Assembly: GCA_046756445.1 (NCBI GenBank)
Contig: JBHHWI010000014.1
Span: forward strand, 1 to 42,233
Source: JACZWL01 sp046756445
GTDB lineage: Bacteria > Pseudomonadota > Gammaproteobacteria > Steroidobacterales > Woeseiaceae
Length of the DNA stretch: 42,233 nt
Direction: 5' to 3'
The notes under the pieces were generated by a model. That model was not told the origin of the DNA. It saw only the letters and a program-made list of their open reading frames with translations, and did no database searches. This document shows positions 40,827 through 42,233 of the stretch, one piece after another (the first letter of the stretch is position 1; every line of letters begins with the position of its first letter). The position numbers and the translations under genes are program-made.

Positions 40827-41510
40827 ATGCTTGAAGAGTTCGGTCCTTCTCTTTACTCGGCCGACGGGCCGAGCGTCCCGTTTTTCGGCTTTCCGTATCC
40901 CACCCGCATGGCGGTGGCGCGGCTCTCGGACGGCAGCGTGTGGGTCTGGTCCCCGGTGGCGCTGACCGAAGAACTGGCCAACGACATGCAGGCCATCGGA
41001 CCAGTCCGCCACATTGTCTCACCCAACAAACTCCACCATCTGTTCCTGAACGAGTGGGCTGACCGCTGGCCTGACGCACGCCTTTACGCTCCGCCTGGCC
41101 TCGCCAGGAAAAAACCCGGACTCCGTTTTGCTGCCGAACTGGAGGACGAGCCCGGCCCGGCGTGGGCGACGGACATCGATCAGGTCGTCTTCCGCGGCTC
41201 GTTCGCGATGCGAGAGGTAGTGTTCTTCCACCGTCGGTCGCGTACGGCGATCATCTGCGATCTTATCCAGCGTCATCCCGAATCAAAGATCTCGGGATGG
41301 CAGGGAATGCTCATGCGACTCGACGGCCTGGTTGGCGAGCACGGGAGCACCCCACGCGAGTGGCGGGCCACCTTTCTCAGGCGCGGCCCGGCCCGCGCCG
41401 CGCGGAACAAAGTGCTCGGCTGGAACGCCAGCCGGTTGCTGATCGCGCATGGAGAATGCGCGCAGACCGAAGCAGCCGAGATAATCTCGGCCGCCCTGAG
41501 CTGGATCTAG
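40827..41510 (+). CDS. DUF4336 domain protein
   Basis: This 227-residue protein of unknown function belongs to the DUF4336 family, thought to have a metallo-beta-lactamase-like fold. VSPNKLHHLFLNEWADRWPD with two adjacent histidines (H70, H71), DQVVFRGSFAMREVVFFHRR, and the late LLIAHGEC are conserved-looking. Only H70/H71 and the late His hint at a metal site. The ATG has no ribosome-binding site; TATCCT lies 6 bp before it, so the message could be leaderless. Confidence 0.8.
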   Translation: MLEEFGPSLYSADGPSVPFFGFPYPTRMAVARLSDGSVWVWSPVALTEELANDMQAIGPVRHIVSPNKLHHLFLNEWADRWPDARLYAPPGLARKKPGLRFAAELEDEPGPAWATDIDQVVFRGSFAMREVVFFHRRSRTAIICDLIQRHPESKISGWQGMLMRLDGLVGEHGSTPREWRATFLRRGPARAARNKVLGWNASRLLIAHGECAQTEAAEIISAALSWI

Positions 41511-41606
41511 AGTGTCTGTTTTCGAAGCGGACATCGGCGGTTTGAAAGGCGCTGTTCCATTCGCAGCTTGACCATCAATATGTTGTCACTTGAGCGGGGG
41601 ATGATG

Positions 41607-42233
41607 ATGGATCATTCAATGAAATTTTGGGACAGGATTGCAGAGCGCTATTCGAAAAAACCTGTTGCCGATGAAGCGGCTTACCAGAGAAAACTCGAGG
41701 TCACGCGCCAATACATTCAGCCGGACATGGAGGTGCTGGAGATTGGCTGCGGGACCGGGTCGACCGCCATCGCCCATGCCCCTTATGTGAAGCATATTCG
41801 AGCAATTGATATCTCATCGAAAATGATTGAGATCGCCCAGGCCAAGGCTGACACGGCAAATGTCGACAATGTTACTTTTGAACAAGCGTGCATCGATGAA
41901 TTCAGCGTGTCCGATCAATCCCTGGACGCCGTCTTGGGGCTCAGTATTTTGCACTTGCTGGAAAACAAGGAAGCGGTGATCGCCAGGATTCATAGCATGC
42001 TCAAACCGGGCGGCATTTTCATCAGCAGTACGGCATGCATTGGGGACACGATGATGAGGTATTTGCAGTTTATCGTGCCGATCGGAAAATCCCTTGGTCT
42101 GATGCCGCAGGTTGTGGTCTTTACCACCAAAGAACTGGAAGTCAGTTTGACCGATGCCGGTTTCGAAATCGACTACCAATGGCAACCGGGCAAGGGCAAA
42201 GCAGTGTTTATTGTGGCGAAGAAGCCTGACTAG
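41607..42233 (+). CDS. Class I SAM-dependent methyltransferase
   Basis: This 208-residue soluble enzyme of the UbiE-like group has motif I VLEIGCGTG (43-51), acidic D68 in RAIDIS that would hold the SAM ribose, and LKPGG (132-136). The substrate is not predictable. Of three successive ATGs the third (41607) is best spaced from GAGCGGGGG. Codon use and base content (near 50% GC by eye in several lines) differ from the neighbours, suggesting acquisition by transfer. Its stop codon is the last three bases of the window. Confidence 0.88.
   Translation: MDHSMKFWDRIAERYSKKPVADEAAYQRKLEVTRQYIQPDMEVLEIGCGTGSTAIAHAPYVKHIRAIDISSKMIEIAQAKADTANVDNVTFEQACIDEFSVSDQSLDAVLGLSILHLLENKEAVIARIHSMLKPGGIFISSTACIGDTMMRYLQFIVPIGKSLGLMPQVVVFTTKELEVSLTDAGFEIDYQWQPGKGKAVFIVAKKPD

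Noticed and set aside
38966..42233. Integrated phage or defence island after ssrA
   Set aside because: The four genes are an esterase, a pirin, a DUF4336 protein and a methyltransferase; there is no integrase, toxin, nuclease or phage structural gene.
1..42233. CRISPR array or insertion sequence
   Set aside because: No regularly spaced repeats and no transposase-like open frame or terminal inverted repeats with target duplication were seen.

Overview
The window is about 60% GC by eye and carries one of the classic conserved gene neighbourhoods of Gammaproteobacteria. From high to low coordinate it runs smpB, ratA-rnfH, bamE, fur, recN-nadK, hrcA-grpE-dnaK-dnaJ, dapB, carAB-greA, yhbY, rlmE-ftsH, folP-glmM-tpiA-secG, tRNA-Leu, nuoA to nuoN and tRNA-fMet. 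HrcA together with sigma-32-type promoters, a Pseudomonas-like Fur without the CxxC zinc site, and a complete 14-gene nuo operon with separate nuoC and nuoD between the tRNA-Leu and initiator tRNA genes suggest a marine or environmental gammaproteobacterium of the Chromatiales/Woeseiales/Xanthomonadales type. I cannot name the species.

Layout. Positions 1-14.4 kb hold the initiator tRNA (cut by the window edge) and the whole nuo operon for proton-pumping NADH:quinone oxidoreductase, all on the minus strand and tightly packed with 1-10 bp overlaps. Positions 14.5-20.7 kb hold tRNA-Leu(GAG), secG, tpiA, glmM, folP, ftsH and rlmE. Positions 20.7-26.8 kb hold yhbY (plus strand) facing greA-carB-carA and dapB. 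Positions 26.8-31.8 kb are the heat-shock block dnaJ-dnaK-grpE-hrcA, with two well-formed RpoH-type promoters but no recognisable CIRCE operator. Positions 31.9-38.1 kb carry nadK-recN, fur, bamE, rnfH, ratA, a neurotransmitter:sodium symporter gene inserted beside ratA, and smpB. Positions 38.1-39.0 kb hold an HxlR-type regulator gene and ssrA (tmRNA, tag ANDDNYALAA). From 39.07 kb to the end lie four genes outside the conserved order: a secreted esterase-like protein, a pirin, a DUF4336 protein and a methyltransferase whose base composition looks lower in GC.

Functionally the window joins respiration (Nuo), protein quality control (DnaK/DnaJ/GrpE/HrcA/FtsH), ribosome rescue (SmpB and tmRNA about 0.5 kb apart), envelope assembly (SecG, BamE), and core metabolism (TpiA, GlmM, FolP, CarAB, DapB, NadK). 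No mobile element, CRISPR array, phage gene or defence system is visible. I found no convincing undescribed system. The most interesting material is regulatory: overlapping promoter and terminator before tRNA-fMet, a long dyad before nuoA, palindromes around ftsH, the heat-shock promoter set, tandem repeats in grpE, and the accessory segment after ssrA.
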